From Thiothrix litoralis (GTDB lineage Bacteria > Pseudomonadota > Gammaproteobacteria > Thiotrichales > Thiotrichaceae), in NCBI RefSeq assembly GCF_017901135.1, contig NZ_CP072801.1, forward strand, positions 2,170,001 to 2,234,000: a stretch of 64,000 nt of DNA, in the 5' to 3' direction. Below are positions 47,075-56,375 of the stretch, in pieces (position 1 is the stretch's first letter; every line of letters begins with the position of its first letter). The notes under the pieces are model-generated. The model did no database searches, was not told where the DNA came from, and saw only the letters and a program-made list of their open reading frames with translations. The position numbers and the translations under genes are program-made.

Positions 47075-47611
47075 TTAACCCTTTATAGGGCAATCATCGA
47101 ATATCGACTTGAGTTGTTGCGCGTGGGCTTTAAACAAGCGCATCTGGTGTTCCAATTTCATGCAGTAATCCAGTTCTATTTGTTCTTCGGGCGAAAGGCT
47201 CGTGTTTTTGAGCTTTTGGATTAAGTCGCCGACTCTCTGCCCCAACATGGCGGCTTCTTCGGCATCTTGTTCGTCGTACCAGCGTTGCAACTGCGCACGT
47301 TCTTCGTCTGATAGCGGTAAACCGCGAGTGGCTCTGTCGTGTAGTGCCTTTCCCAGATCATCCGCGACACGTTGTCCGGCTACAGTTTGCAAATCTTCAA
47401 GCACCGAGTCATCCGACACCTGAAAACCTACGCCGAAATGCTCTTGTAGGCGGTACAAGAATTCATTGAAACTCAGATCGGCAAGCGCGGCAGCAGCGGC
47501 AAAGCTGACTTTGTGCGCGAAGTACAAACCAGCAGCGAGAAAGAAAGCGGCTGCATTCTCGCCTAGCGGTTCGAGTATTTCCTCAAATTCTGGCTTCAAT
47601 TGTAGTTGCAT
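47075..47611 (-). CDS. UPF0175-like protein with C-terminal helical extension
   Basis: A 178-residue protein. Residues about 20-65 (AAFFLAAGLYFAHKVSFAAAAALADLSFNEFLYRL) resemble the UPF0175 antitoxin-type helix-turn-helix (ALxLYxxGKxSLGKAAELAGLSxxEFLxLL). The C-terminal 90 residues are charged helices (RWYDEQDAEEAAMLGQRVGDLIQKL). It is 38 bases downstream of the fic gene on the same strand, so it is likely part of the cassette. A regulatory or antitoxin role is an inference from the fold resemblance. Confidence 0.55.
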   Translation of the reverse strand: MQLQLKPEFEEILEPLGENAAAFFLAAGLYFAHKVSFAAAAALADLSFNEFLYRLQEHFGVGFQVSDDSVLEDLQTVAGQRVADDLGKALHDRATRGLPLSDEERAQLQRWYDEQDAEEAAMLGQRVGDLIQKLKNTSLSPEEQIELDYCMKLEHQMRLFKAHAQQLKSIFDDCPIKG

Positions 47612-47649
47612 GAATGTGTCCTCAAAAAACCCAATTCCTCGTGAAAAAC

Positions 47650-48240
47650 TTACACAGACACCGCAATCCGCCCAAACAAGGCTTGTAACGGCTGCAACTC
47701 ACCCGCATACCCCGCGATATTCGCCCCCACCCATTCGCTACGCTCGACCTTTGCCCAATCCAGCCCGAATCCGGCGTTGATTGCCAGCAAATCGAAGAAC
47801 AGGCGTTGCGCCCGTCCGTTACCTTCGCGGAAGGGGTGAATCACGTTCAGTTCGCAGTAGTAATGCGCCAGCCGCTCCACAAAGGCGGGTAGTGGCAAAC
47901 CGACCAGCCAGTTTTCCTGTGCCAGCTCGCCCAGCAGCTTGTTGGCTTCGGTTGCAATGTAAGCGGCGGCGCAAAAGCGGGTATTGCCCTTGCTGAGGTC
48001 GGTGGAACGCAACTCGCCTGCCCACGGGTACAGGTCTTGGAACAGGTGGTGGTGAATGGCTTGCAAGGCAGGCAAATCAAATACCTGCAAGCGCGTATCG
48101 AAGGATTCAGCGCGTAGGTAGCTCAACACCGCTTCCGCCTCTGCCAAGGTGCGGCTATCCTGCAAGCCCAGCTTGTTAACCAGCGTGCTTGTGCCGCTGT
48201 AACAGGCGGGGTCTTCGGCTATCTCATGCTTGCTGTGCAT
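47650..48240 (-). CDS. Fic/DOC-family AMP-transferase (toxin)
   Basis: Fic enzymes usually AMPylate target proteins. The 196 residues contain the full catalytic motif HPFREGNGRAQR (H135-R146, matching HPFx(D/E)GNGRxxR), the N-terminal DPACYSGTSTLVNKLGL stretch typical of the YhfG-paired Fic proteins, and IHHHLFQDLYPWAGELRST. I see no inhibitory (S/T)xxxE(G/N) helix within the protein, so an antitoxin must act in trans. The motif is found in the C terminus of the overlapping upstream gene (17-base overlap). Confidence 0.93.
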   Translation of the reverse strand: MHSKHEIAEDPACYSGTSTLVNKLGLQDSRTLAEAEAVLSYLRAESFDTRLQVFDLPALQAIHHHLFQDLYPWAGELRSTDLSKGNTRFCAAAYIATEANKLLGELAQENWLVGLPLPAFVERLAHYYCELNVIHPFREGNGRAQRLFFDLLAINAGFGLDWAKVERSEWVGANIAGYAGELQPLQALFGRIAVSV

Positions 48241-48973
48241 AGCGGTCTTTGGTTTGCTGGATCAGGGTTGCCATGCCTTGCGCAGTTGCTGGCAAGGGCA
48301 AAGCGGCAATGTCATCCGGTAAGGATAGCCCTTCCAGCCGCAAACTGGCGCGGTAATTGTGGTTGCGGGTTGCTTGATAATAACGCTGTTTGCGCTCATC
48401 CGGCGATGGTGCGGCAAAGCTGAGGGTGTTTTGTGCCATACCATCCAATGTTTGCAAGGTGGCTGTCAGTTTGATCTTTTTGTCTATTTCCGTTACGGCT
48501 GCGGGGTCGCATTTATCCAATAAGGTGCGGGCATCGTCTGCGCTGGAAACGGGGTAAAACGCGCTATCGGGTGCGAAATAGACCAAGGCTTTTTTGCGCT
48601 GTTTCAAGAATTCCAGCACATTATTGAATGAACCGGGGCTTTTGCCATCCCACAGCACAAAACCGTAATCGGCAAGCTGCGCCATTGCTTTGTCTTTTTG
48701 GGTGTAAAAGGCGCGTCCGGTTATATTGGCATCCACGCTGATGTGTTTGACAGACCAGTTACCCAGATTATTACGGCAAACATTTCCGGCACAAAATACC
48801 GTGACGTGTGGGTATTGCAAGGTAGTCAGGTGTTTTTGCAATGCCTTGTCTGCGCCGTTGGCATCACCCACCACAATAGCAAACTGTTTATCAATGATGT
48901 TTTGCAAACGTGCCAGTATGACGTTGTTCAAACGGGTAATGGTGATTGAGCCTGACAGGAATACCGTGGTCAT
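48224..48973 (-). CDS. SLOG-like domain fused to a YhfG-type Fic antitoxin
   Basis: A 249-residue protein with two parts. Residues 1-145 (FLSGSITITRLN; VVGDANGADKALQKHL; VTVFCAG; LWDGKSPGSFNNVLEFL) look like a Rossmannoid SLOG/nucleoside-deoxyribosyltransferase-type nucleotide-binding domain. Residues 190-249 resemble the small Fic antitoxin YhfG (RYYQATRNHNYRASLRLEG). They contain the inhibitory motif S210-LRL-E214-G215, exactly (S/T)xxxE(G/N), which in known systems blocks the ATP site of Fic. It is translationally coupled to fic. The domain calls are by pattern; a sensor-antitoxin fusion is an inference. Confidence 0.7.
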   Translation of the reverse strand: MTTVFLSGSITITRLNNVILARLQNIIDKQFAIVVGDANGADKALQKHLTTLQYPHVTVFCAGNVCRNNLGNWSVKHISVDANITGRAFYTQKDKAMAQLADYGFVLWDGKSPGSFNNVLEFLKQRKKALVYFAPDSAFYPVSSADDARTLLDKCDPAAVTEIDKKIKLTATLQTLDGMAQNTLSFAAPSPDERKQRYYQATRNHNYRASLRLEGLSLPDDIAALPLPATAQGMATLIQQTKDRYAQQA

Positions 48974-49086
48974 CGTTTACTCCGGGTTTTGGTCATTACC
49001 AATCTGGCTTTATGAGTTTGCACATCCTATTTCCTTGCGATTGATTTCTCGCTTCTTTCATCAAGGCGATCATTTGTAAAAATAGA

Positions 49087-49740
49087 TTAACTCGCCTTAA
49101 CACTAACCAAGTATGATGACTGAATTGCTGCATTTAAAACTTGACTCTTAAATATATCAATTAAGTTTGTTACTTCATCAAAGAGATCAATAAAATCACT
49201 TTCTGTAATTTCTCTATATTCTCCATGAGCGATAGCATTCCTAAATCCAAGAAATCTTTCATCAAGTAAATTTTCTTTCAGTTCGTAATGTGAATAATCA
49301 AGCCCCAGCTTCTCCATAATCTCTTTTAAAACTTCAGACTTAAGATTTGACTTAGTATCAATATACTTCTCTGCATCTATTTTACATTTACTATCTAGAG
49401 ATACAGCAGAGCCATCAACCAGTCTAAAGGTAGACTTAAAGTTTTGATATGGATATTGTCCTTGAAAATATTCAATCACTGAACAAACATGAAAGTTACA
49501 AATCAAATCCTTATACTTAACACCTTTTCCATTAATGTACTCGCAAAAAATCATGGCCGATTTTTTCACAAAACCCTCCCAATGCGAATATAGCAACGCA
49601 ATACCTACCTTCATAAGCATAGTTTTTGTATGATGCTTAGATGACAATGCTAAGTTTCTAAAATTTGTTATTTCCTTCCTTCTCCAAATAAAATCCATTG
49701 CAATTGCATTTTCTAACTCATCTAGTGATCTAATTTTCAT
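49087..49740 (-). CDS. MAE_28990/MAE_18760-like HEPN protein
   Basis: A 217-residue all-alpha protein. R167-NAIA-H172 (RNAIAHGEY) is the HEPN RNase Rx4H motif, and LLYSHWEGFVKKS near residue 50 is the hallmark of the MAE_28990/MAE_18760 HEPN group. The start ATG 49740 overlaps the stop of the DUF262 gene (4 bases), so the two are a coupled pair. Both are strikingly A+T-rich compared with neighbours, a sign of recent transfer. HEPN proteins commonly serve as RNase toxins or effectors; its substrate is unknown. Confidence 0.82.
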   Translation of the reverse strand: MKIRSLDELENAIAMDFIWRRKEITNFRNLALSSKHHTKTMLMKVGIALLYSHWEGFVKKSAMIFCEYINGKGVKYKDLICNFHVCSVIEYFQGQYPYQNFKSTFRLVDGSAVSLDSKCKIDAEKYIDTKSNLKSEVLKEIMEKLGLDYSHYELKENLLDERFLGFRNAIAHGEYREITESDFIDLFDEVTNLIDIFKSQVLNAAIQSSYLVSVKAS

Positions 49741-50846
49741 GGCATCAACATTTCTCGCCCCATAGGTAAAATATGAGGCAATCTAAATGAAGCCCTAGCC
49801 CCAGAACCACTTTTCCTTGTAAAGGTCTGATTAGAAAGCAAATTCATAGAGACGGCTTTTATTTTATCCAAATACTCTTCATTACCCTCTTCATATAAAT
49901 TAATGTTATATCCAATTCCCAGAGCAATAACTTCAAAAATTGACAACGAAAATGCACCAGTGTACTTATCACCCTGATACTTCCTGAACGCATTTTCACC
50001 CAAAGAAGCATTTAAAATTCTAAATGCTTTTTTAAATGCTTCACTTTCTTTTTCCATATCGTAAGATTGATCTAAAGCAATTTCCTTCATACGTTTCGTT
50101 AGGAAGTCACCCATATCCTCCAAACCTTTTATTCTATCAATACCTACATCTTTTAAAGCCAAAAATCTCAAAACCAGCTCAACGTAATACTGCTCATCAT
50201 TTTGCTTGTCAGTTAATGGCAGAACAGATTGAAAATCTTCATTTTTAGATAAGTCAACCATCCATTTATACAATGGCTTATTAAGCATAATCAACAGGCA
50301 GTTTCGAACTTCTTGGTCTGAAAGAGAACTCCCGAAGGTATTCAGCCTTTGAAATAATTCATACTTAGTATTTTCATCACTCTCTTTTTTAATTATTTTC
50401 AAATCAATTTTTTCCCTCTTAAATGCTCGTTGCACTTCTTTTGAAATATGATCAACGCCAAAATCATCATTCCAATACTTTCCATCAAGACCCGGCAAAT
50501 ATTCAGTGCCAGTAAGCTGCAATGGTGGCTCTAGATTACCCTCCTCATTTTTATAAATCCCCAAAAATGAAAATATAGTTGAAAGCCTTTGCAATCCATC
50601 CACTACATCCCAGATACCATCTTCTTTTTGAGAAACGAAAAAAGATGGCAAAGGAATGCCAAGCAAAATAGATTCTATTAGACGACTTTTTTGCTTCTGA
50701 CTCCATCTGTAAACACGTTGAAACTCAGGATGTATATCTAAATCCCCATCAGTGTAAAGATTTATAACTTCGCCAATAGACATCGGATAAGCATCAGTAT
50801 GAATCTCTTTCCGCTTTTGCTCTATTTGTTGATCTAGTGTTGACAT
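49737..50846 (-). CDS. DUF262 (ParB/Srx-like) protein, GmrS-N type
   Basis: A 369-residue protein with the DUF262 core at the N terminus: PEFQRVYRWSQKQKSRLIESILLGIPLPSF (about 39-68) and VVDGLQRLSTI (about 82-92), the QR and DGxQR motifs of the ParB-like nucleotide-hydrolase fold found in GmrSD and BrxU. The C-terminal HNH (DUF1524) nuclease of GmrSD is absent; instead the partner HEPN gene follows with a 4-base overlap. It is A+T-rich. Likely a defence or toxin module; the split DUF262 + HEPN arrangement is an inference by context. Confidence 0.85.
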   Translation of the reverse strand: MSTLDQQIEQKRKEIHTDAYPMSIGEVINLYTDGDLDIHPEFQRVYRWSQKQKSRLIESILLGIPLPSFFVSQKEDGIWDVVDGLQRLSTIFSFLGIYKNEEGNLEPPLQLTGTEYLPGLDGKYWNDDFGVDHISKEVQRAFKREKIDLKIIKKESDENTKYELFQRLNTFGSSLSDQEVRNCLLIMLNKPLYKWMVDLSKNEDFQSVLPLTDKQNDEQYYVELVLRFLALKDVGIDRIKGLEDMGDFLTKRMKEIALDQSYDMEKESEAFKKAFRILNASLGENAFRKYQGDKYTGAFSLSIFEVIALGIGYNINLYEEGNEEYLDKIKAVSMNLLSNQTFTRKSGSGARASFRLPHILPMGREMLMP

Positions 50847-50936
50847 CAGTCGTTGTCCTGTATAGCTAATCTATCATGCTCTTAAGAAAGCTGAACTCCC
50901 AATTGGCAATCCAGCAGATATTATAGATGAGTTCCG

Positions 50937-53834
50937 TTACCAATAACTATCCACACTCGGACAAGAACACATCAAATTCCGATCTCCATACACATTATCA
51001 ATCCGGTTCACGGTAGGCCAATACTTCGCCGTCGGGCTAACACCCTGCGGGAACACCGCCTCGGTCTGGCTGTAAGGGCGTTCCCAAGCATTCACCAAAT
51101 CATCCAGCGTATGCGGCGCATTCACCAGCGGATTATTGTCCGCAGGCCACACGCCCTCCTGCACCTTGCGAATCTCTTCCCGAATCGCGATCATCGCATC
51201 GCAAAAACGGTCAAGCTCCTCTTTCGGCTCGGATTCGGTCGGCTCGATCATCAGCGTCCCCGCCACCGGGAACGACATCGTAGGCGCGTGGAAACCGTAA
51301 TCCATCAAGCGTTTAGCAATGTCCGACTCATCAATCCCCGAAGCCGCCTTCAACGGACGAATGTCGATAATGCACTCATGCGCCACCCGCCCATTCGCCC
51401 CCCGGAACAACACCGGATAATGCCCAGACAAACGTTGCATCATATAGTTAGCGTTCAAAATCGCCATTTCAGTCGCACGCTTCAAGCCTTCCGCGCCCAT
51501 CAACTTAATGTAAGCCCACGAAATCGGCAGGATAGCCCCACTCCCATAAGGTGCCGCCGACACCGCACTATTCCCCAACGCCACCCCATCCGGTGGTGTC
51601 ACCACATGGCTGAACAGGAACGGTGCCAAATGCGCCTTCACCCCAATCGGCCCCATACCAGGGCCACCGCCGCCGTGCGGAATCGCAAAGGTTTTGTGCA
51701 AGTTCAAATGCGACACATCCGAACCCATCTTGCCCGGCTTGGAAATGCCCACCTGCGCGTTCATGTTCGCGCCATCCATGTACACCTGCCCGCCGAACTG
51801 ATGCACGATGCCGCAAATCTCGACGATTTCCTGCTCAAACACCCCGTGCGTAGACGGATAAGTCACCATCAAGCACGACAAGTTAGCCGCGTGTTTCTCA
51901 GCTTTGGCACGCAAATCCGCCACGTCCACATTACCGTTGGCATCGCATTCGACCACCACTACCTTCAGGCTCACCATCGCCGCCGACGCCGGATTCGTAC
52001 CGTGCGCGGAACTCGGAATCAAACACACATCGCGATGCCCCTGCCCCAAACTTTCCTGATAACGGCGGATAGCCACCAACCCGGCGTATTCACCCTGCGC
52101 CCCCGAATTCGGCTGCATCGAAATCGCATCGTAGCCGGTGATTTCCACCAACCAATCTTCCAACTCCTTGATCATGGCGCGATAGCCCACGGTCTGCTCC
52201 TGCGGCGCAAACGGGTGGATATTGGCAATTTCAGGCCAGGTCACCGGAATCATTTCCGTGGTCGCATTCAGCTTCATGGTGCACGAACCCAACGGAATCA
52301 TGCCATGCGCCAACGAAAAATCCTTGTTTTCCAAACGCTTCAAATAACGCAACATTTCCGATTCGGAATGGTGCGTATTGAATACCGGGTGGGTGAGGAA
52401 ATCACTAGTCCGCGCATAACCTGCCGGAATACCGCTGAAACCTTCCGCCGCGATAGCCGCATCCAGCGCCTCCACATCCAAACCGTGGCCAGCACCCAGC
52501 AACACATCGAACAACTCAGCGATGTCAGCACGGGTTTTGTTTTCATCCATACTGATGCCGATTTTGCCATCAGCAAAATGACGGAAATTAATGCAGGACG
52601 AAGAATCCCCCCCATCCCCAGCCCTTCCCCCGCAAGGGGTGAAGGGAGCAAGAGGGGTGGTGACGGTGATCGTGTCAAACCACGTATCATTCAGCAGCTC
52701 CACACCCTTCTGCTGCAAACCCTTCGCCAGAATGCTAGTCAAGCGATGAATGCGCCCCGCAATCTTCTTCAAGCCTTCTGGCCCGTGATACACCGCGTAG
52801 AAACCCGCCATATTCGCCAGCAACGCTTGCGCAGTACAAATATTGGAAGTCGCCTTATCACGACGAATATGCTGCTCACGAGTCTGCATTGCCATCCGCA
52901 ACGCCTGCTTGCCGTGGCTATCAATGGAAACACCAATGACCCGACCCGGCATGGTGCGCTTGAACGCATCCTTGGTCGCAAAAAACGCCGCATGAGGGCC
53001 ACCAAAGCCCATCGGTACGCCGAAACGTTGCGAGTTACCGACCACCACATCCGCCCCCATCTCGCCCGGTGCTTTCAACATCACCAACGCCATCAGGTCG
53101 GAAGCTACGCACACCAAGGCTTTTTGCGCGTGTGCCTGTTTGATCAGCGCTTCCAGATCGCCGACTTCACCCGTCGTGCCGGGGTATTGCAGCAGAGCGC
53201 CGAAGACTTCGTGCTGTGCCAGCTCGGTGGCAGGGTTGCCGATAATCAATTCAAAACCGAAGTGTTCCGCACGGGTTTTCAATACGTCGATAGTCTGCGG
53301 ATGCACATCGCTACTAACAAAAAACTGCTTGGATTTGAGCTTATTGGAACGCTTACACAGCGTCATCGCTTCTGCCGCTGCGGTCGCTTCGTCCAGCAAC
53401 GAGGCATTGGCAATGTCCATGCCCGTCAAATCCGTGATCATTTGCTGGTAATTGAGCAAGCCTTCCAGCCGCCCTTGGGAAATTTCCGGCTGGTACGGCG
53501 TATACGCGGTATACCAGCCGGGGTTTTCCAGCACATTACGCAAAATAACCGGCGGCACAAACGTATCGTAATACCCCATGCCGATGTACGATTTGGCAAC
53601 ACGGTTTTGCCCCGCCAGTTGCTTGAGGTAAGCCAGCGTTTCGGCTTCCGTGCGGCTGCCTTCCATCGCCAGCGGCTCAGTCAGCAAAATGCTGGCTGGC
53701 ACGGTGCTTTGCATCAGCGCATCCAGTGAGTCCGCGCCCACGGCTTCCAGCATCGCAGCAGTATCCGCCGCTGATGGCCCAATGTGACGGGCAACGAAGT
53801 CGTCGTGTTGTTCAAGTTCGTACAAAGTTGTCAT
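50937..53834 (-). CDS. gcvP: Glycine dehydrogenase (decarboxylating), P-protein
   Basis: PLP enzyme of the glycine cleavage system; it decarboxylates glycine and passes aminomethyl to lipoyl-GcvH. The 965 residues are a fused alpha-beta (homodimer-type) P-protein, with the PLP Lys in [16 protein letters not shown] and [10 protein letters not shown] near the N terminus. Odd feature: around residue 393-410 a Pro/Gly-rich insertion ([20 protein letters not shown]) replaces the usual loop before the [15 protein letters not shown] segment. It is encoded by a palindromic repeat at 52606-52655. Cotranscribed with gcvT and gcvH. The enzyme is otherwise complete. Confidence 0.96.
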   Translation of the reverse strand: MTTLYELEQHDDFVARHIGPSAADTAAMLEAVGADSLDALMQSTVPASILLTEPLAMEGSRTEAETLAYLKQLAGQNRVAKSYIGMGYYDTFVPPVILRNVLENPGWYTAYTPYQPEISQGRLEGLLNYQQMITDLTGMDIANASLLDEATAAAEAMTLCKRSNKLKSKQFFVSSDVHPQTIDVLKTRAEHFGFELIIGNPATELAQHEVFGALLQYPGTTGEVGDLEALIKQAHAQKALVCVASDLMALVMLKAPGEMGADVVVGNSQRFGVPMGFGGPHAAFFATKDAFKRTMPGRVIGVSIDSHGKQALRMAMQTREQHIRRDKATSNICTAQALLANMAGFYAVYHGPEGLKKIAGRIHRLTSILAKGLQQKGVELLNDTWFDTITVTTPLAPFTPCGGRAGDGGDSSSCINFRHFADGKIGISMDENKTRADIAELFDVLLGAGHGLDVEALDAAIAAEGFSGIPAGYARTSDFLTHPVFNTHHSESEMLRYLKRLENKDFSLAHGMIPLGSCTMKLNATTEMIPVTWPEIANIHPFAPQEQTVGYRAMIKELEDWLVEITGYDAISMQPNSGAQGEYAGLVAIRRYQESLGQGHRDVCLIPSSAHGTNPASAAMVSLKVVVVECDANGNVDVADLRAKAEKHAANLSCLMVTYPSTHGVFEQEIVEICGIVHQFGGQVYMDGANMNAQVGISKPGKMGSDVSHLNLHKTFAIPHGGGGPGMGPIGVKAHLAPFLFSHVVTPPDGVALGNSAVSAAPYGSGAILPISWAYIKLMGAEGLKRATEMAILNANYMMQRLSGHYPVLFRGANGRVAHECIIDIRPLKAASGIDESDIAKRLMDYGFHAPTMSFPVAGTLMIEPTESEPKEELDRFCDAMIAIREEIRKVQEGVWPADNNPLVNAPHTLDDLVNAWERPYSQTEAVFPQGVSPTAKYWPTVNRIDNVYGDRNLMCSCPSVDSYW
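52606..52655 (-). repeat. In-frame palindromic repeat inside gcvP
   Basis: The C/G-rich stretch contains a near-perfect hairpin at 52622-52647 (CCCTTCCCCC paired with GGGGTGAAGGG around GCAA). From memory it resembles intergenic CCCTCACCCC...GGGG palindromes common in many genomes. It adds about 17-20 residues to GcvP in frame without a stop. Confidence 0.6.
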
Positions 53835-53848
53835 GTAATGTTTGCCTT

Positions 53849-54235
53849 TTACTCGTCAATTTCTGCTTGATACGCTTCTGCATCCATCAATTCACCCAGC
53901 GCGTCTTCGTCGTCTACGCGCATCATGAACAACCAGCCATCGCCGTAAGGGTCGGAATTGATCAGTTCAGGTGAATCCGTCACCGCTTCGTTAGCTTCCA
54001 TGATCACACCCGGTACTGGCGCGTAAATATCAGAAGCCGCTTTCACTGATTCTGCTACCGCACAACCGTCTTCTGCACCGAATTCAGTGCCCACTTCTGG
54101 TAGATCAACGTGTACCAGATCGCCCAGCAGTTCTTGTGCGTGGTCGGTAATGCCAACAGTCACCGTACCGTCGCCATTGTCACGTACCCACTCGTGGGAT
54201 TTGGTGTATTTCAGGTCAGATGGGATATTGCTCAT
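53849..54235 (-). CDS. gcvH: Glycine cleavage system H-protein
   Basis: Lipoyl carrier that shuttles the aminomethyl group between P- and T-proteins. The 128 residues include the lipoylation site [10 protein letters not shown] (Lys about 65) and the end domain [17 protein letters not shown]. It lies between gcvT and gcvP in the usual order, with a 17-base and a 14-base gap. Confidence 0.97.
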   Translation of the reverse strand: MSNIPSDLKYTKSHEWVRDNGDGTVTVGITDHAQELLGDLVHVDLPEVGTEFGAEDGCAVAESVKAASDIYAPVPGVIMEANEAVTDSPELINSDPYGDGWLFMMRVDDEDALGELMDAEAYQAEIDE

Positions 54236-54252
54236 AAATAACTCCTAAACAC

Positions 54253-55335
54253 TTAATTTAAAACAGATTTGCCATTACGCACAAAGCTCGGCTTCACAAC
54301 CTTGGCCGGGTGCAGTTTGCCGCGAATATCCACTTCGCAAGTCTCGCCACAATCTGCCGGAACCCGAGCCAACGCAATCGCTACGCCGAGTGTAGGCGAA
54401 AAAGTGCCGCTGGTGGTTTCTCCATCACCTGTTGCACACACAACCTTCATGTGACTGCGCAAAACACCCTTACCTTCCAGCACCAGCCCGACAAATTTTT
54501 GCGGGACTCCGGCAGCTTTCAAGGCTTCCAACGCGCTACGCCCGATGAAGTTGCGGTCTTCGGGTTGCCATGCAATCGTCCAGCCAAGGCCGGAAACGAG
54601 GGGGGAAGTGGTTTCATCCATGTCCGTGCCGTACAGGTTCATGCCTGCTTCCAGACGCAGGGTGTCGCGTGCGCCCAAACCGATGGGTTTGATGTCGGCG
54701 GCAAGCAGTGCATCCCAGACTTTATGGCCTTGTTCATTGGGGAACATCATTTCAAAGCCGTCTTCGCCGGTGTAGCCGGTGCGGGCAATGAACCAGTCGT
54801 TGACGAATGCGCCGTAAAACGCTTTCAGTGGCTCGACGATGGCGACTTCATTGGCAGGCATAATGCCCAGCACTTTGGCGCGGGCGTTGGGACCTTGCAC
54901 GGCAATCATCGACAAGTCGTCACGTTCGGTCAACGTCGCGTCGAAGGTGGCGATTTGCTGTTGCATCCAGGCAATGTCTTTGTCGCGTGTACCGGCATTA
55001 ACCACGATGCGCCATTGGGTATCGGTGATGAAATACACGATCAGGTCGTCGATGACCGTGCCTTCCGGGGTCAACATGCAGCTATACAGCGCCTTGCCGG
55101 ATTCTTTGAGCTTGTCGACGTTATTGGCGAGTAAGTATTGCAGAAAAGCTTTGGATTGCGCCCCCACGAGGTCGAGGATGACCATGTGCGACACGTCAAA
55201 CATGCCCGCGTCGTTGCGCACTTGATGGTGTTCCTGCATTTGGGAACCGTAGTGGATAGGCATTTCCCAGCCCGCGAAATCGACCATTTTGGCACCGGAT
55301 TCAAGGTGCTTGGCGTAGAGAGCAGTACGTTGCAT
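54253..55335 (-). CDS. gcvT: Aminomethyltransferase (glycine cleavage T-protein)
   Basis: Releases ammonia and passes the methylene to tetrahydrofolate. The 360 residues show [39 protein letters not shown] (folate site), [18 protein letters not shown], and the C-terminal barrel. It is the first gene behind a tandem glycine riboswitch and terminator (55362-55577), so expression of gcvTHP depends on glycine. Confidence 0.97.
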   Translation of the reverse strand: MQRTALYAKHLESGAKMVDFAGWEMPIHYGSQMQEHHQVRNDAGMFDVSHMVILDLVGAQSKAFLQYLLANNVDKLKESGKALYSCMLTPEGTVIDDLIVYFITDTQWRIVVNAGTRDKDIAWMQQQIATFDATLTERDDLSMIAVQGPNARAKVLGIMPANEVAIVEPLKAFYGAFVNDWFIARTGYTGEDGFEMMFPNEQGHKVWDALLAADIKPIGLGARDTLRLEAGMNLYGTDMDETTSPLVSGLGWTIAWQPEDRNFIGRSALEALKAAGVPQKFVGLVLEGKGVLRSHMKVVCATGDGETTSGTFSPTLGVAIALARVPADCGETCEVDIRGKLHPAKVVKPSFVRNGKSVLN

Positions 55336-55361
55336 GGTTGTTCTTCCCAGTATTTAGGCAC

Positions 55362-55396
55362 AAAAAAAGGGCGGCAAGCCGCTAAGCTTGCCGCCC
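55362..55396 (-). terminator. Riboswitch-controlled intrinsic terminator upstream of gcvT
   Basis: On the complement, an 11-base-pair stem (GGGCGGCAAGC with GCTTGCCGCCC) is followed by seven T bases. It lies directly after aptamer 2 of the glycine riboswitch and 27 bases before the gcvT ATG, the place for an expression-platform terminator. Confidence 0.9.
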
Positions 55397-55577
55397 CTCT
55401 GTCCGTTTACCTGAGAGATTCCCTTGATTTACAAGGTTACTACCCTTCGGTGAGCGCTTCCGCGCTGCTCTCCAGAGTCAGATCTAGTGCTGGCAGTCCT
55501 TTTGCCTGAGCGTTTCCGGGCGGAATTGCGCCTTCGGCGGTTGCCCCGAATGTGGGTGCAACACTCTCCTGCCAGTG
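55397..55577 (-). promoter_or_regulatory. Tandem glycine riboswitch
   Basis: Two glycine aptamers are readable on the complement. Aptamer 1 begins GGCAGGAGAGTG, with CGCCGAAGGCGCAA and ends CTCAGGCAAAAGGACTGCC. Aptamer 2 begins CTCTGGAGAGCAGC, with CACCGAAGGGTAGTAACC and ends CTCTCAGGTAAACGGACAGA. These are the Rfam glycine-type conserved blocks. Two aptamers plus terminator is the classic ON switch in front of gcvT. Confidence 0.93.
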
Positions 55578-55594
55578 TTTACTGAATGTGCGGC

Positions 55595-55623
55595 ATTGTA
55601 CGGAATGCAGTGCAACAACGGAA
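55595..55623 (-). promoter_or_regulatory. Predicted promoter of the gcv riboswitch operon
   Basis: On the complement, TTCCGT and TACAAT are separated by 17 bases. The -10 is one base from consensus, the -35 weak. The predicted start (about 55588) lies roughly 11 bases before the first aptamer. Confidence 0.45.
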
Positions 55624-55720
55624 GTGCCATGCACAAGAGTTTCCACGCAAAAATGCCTTGAAACAGGACTATTTATGCACCTTTGCCTACTGCCTGCACC
55701 ATCCTGGGGAAGATAATTTG

Positions 55721-55748
55721 TTGAAACCTTCGCATTCCTTGCTATTTA
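55721..55748 (+). promoter_or_regulatory. Candidate promoter of the Mrp/Nuo-like operon
   Basis: TTGAAA and TATTTA are separated by 16 bases, about 115 bases before the mnhE ATG. The 239-base spacer 55624-55862 holds nothing else that I recognise. Confidence 0.3.
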
Positions 55749-55862
55749 TCAGAAGACACTCAAAAAGCCCTTTTTTCCCTTTTCATCTATTAGAGACTGC
55801 GAATATAGTGCAGTCGAAGCATAACAATAATCGCAGATGGCTGGATGTCAGGGAGAACCAGT

Positions 55863-56375
55863 ATGCTCATGGGTAAAACAACTAAAGGGCGCAATGTCGC
55901 CATTCTATTCATCACGCTGATGCTGTTTTGGCTAATGCTGAACGGCAAGCTGGATACTGATGTCCTCATCGTTGGCACGGTCGTTTCCTTCGTTATCGCG
56001 CTGATGTACCGCGACGGCCTGTCTTTCTTCACCGAATTCCGTTTCACGCCTGCCGCCTTCATGGCTGGCTTCCGCTACTACGGTTATTTCTTCAAGGAAC
56101 TGTTCAAGTCCAACGTCAAGCTGGCCGCTATCGTGCTGTCACCTTCCCTGCCGGTCAAACCTGCCATCGTCAAGGTACGCACCAAGCTGAAAAGCCGCAT
56201 GGGGCGGCTGATGCTGGCCAATTCCATTACCCTGACACCGGGGACGCTGAGCGTCGAGATGGATGGCGAATGGCTGTATATCCACTGGGTGAGAATGGAA
56301 ACCGACGATATTGAGGAGGCCACGGCGTGCATTGTCAGTGGTTTCGAGTCCTATTTAGAGGTGATGTATGGTTGA
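55863..56375 (+). CDS. mnhE: Na+/H+ antiporter subunit E (MnhE/MrpE-like)
   Basis: First gene of the operon. The 170 residues have two or three N-terminal membrane segments (NVAILFITLMLFWLMLNG; VLIVGTVVSFVIALMY), then a cytoplasmic domain with TPGTLSVEMDGEWLYIHW, the MrpE hallmark. I start at ATG 55863, preceded by GGGAG at 8 bases; in-frame starts upstream are less well placed. The stop overlaps mnhF by 8 bases. Confidence 0.92.
   Translation: MLMGKTTKGRNVAILFITLMLFWLMLNGKLDTDVLIVGTVVSFVIALMYRDGLSFFTEFRFTPAAFMAGFRYYGYFFKELFKSNVKLAAIVLSPSLPVKPAIVKVRTKLKSRMGRLMLANSITLTPGTLSVEMDGEWLYIHWVRMETDDIEEATACIVSGFESYLEVMYG

Noticed and set aside
51111-53729. 872-codon open frame on the top strand opposite gcvP
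   Set aside because: Shadow of a long GC-rich gene; Arg/His-rich with no domain, and gcvP on the other strand is certain.
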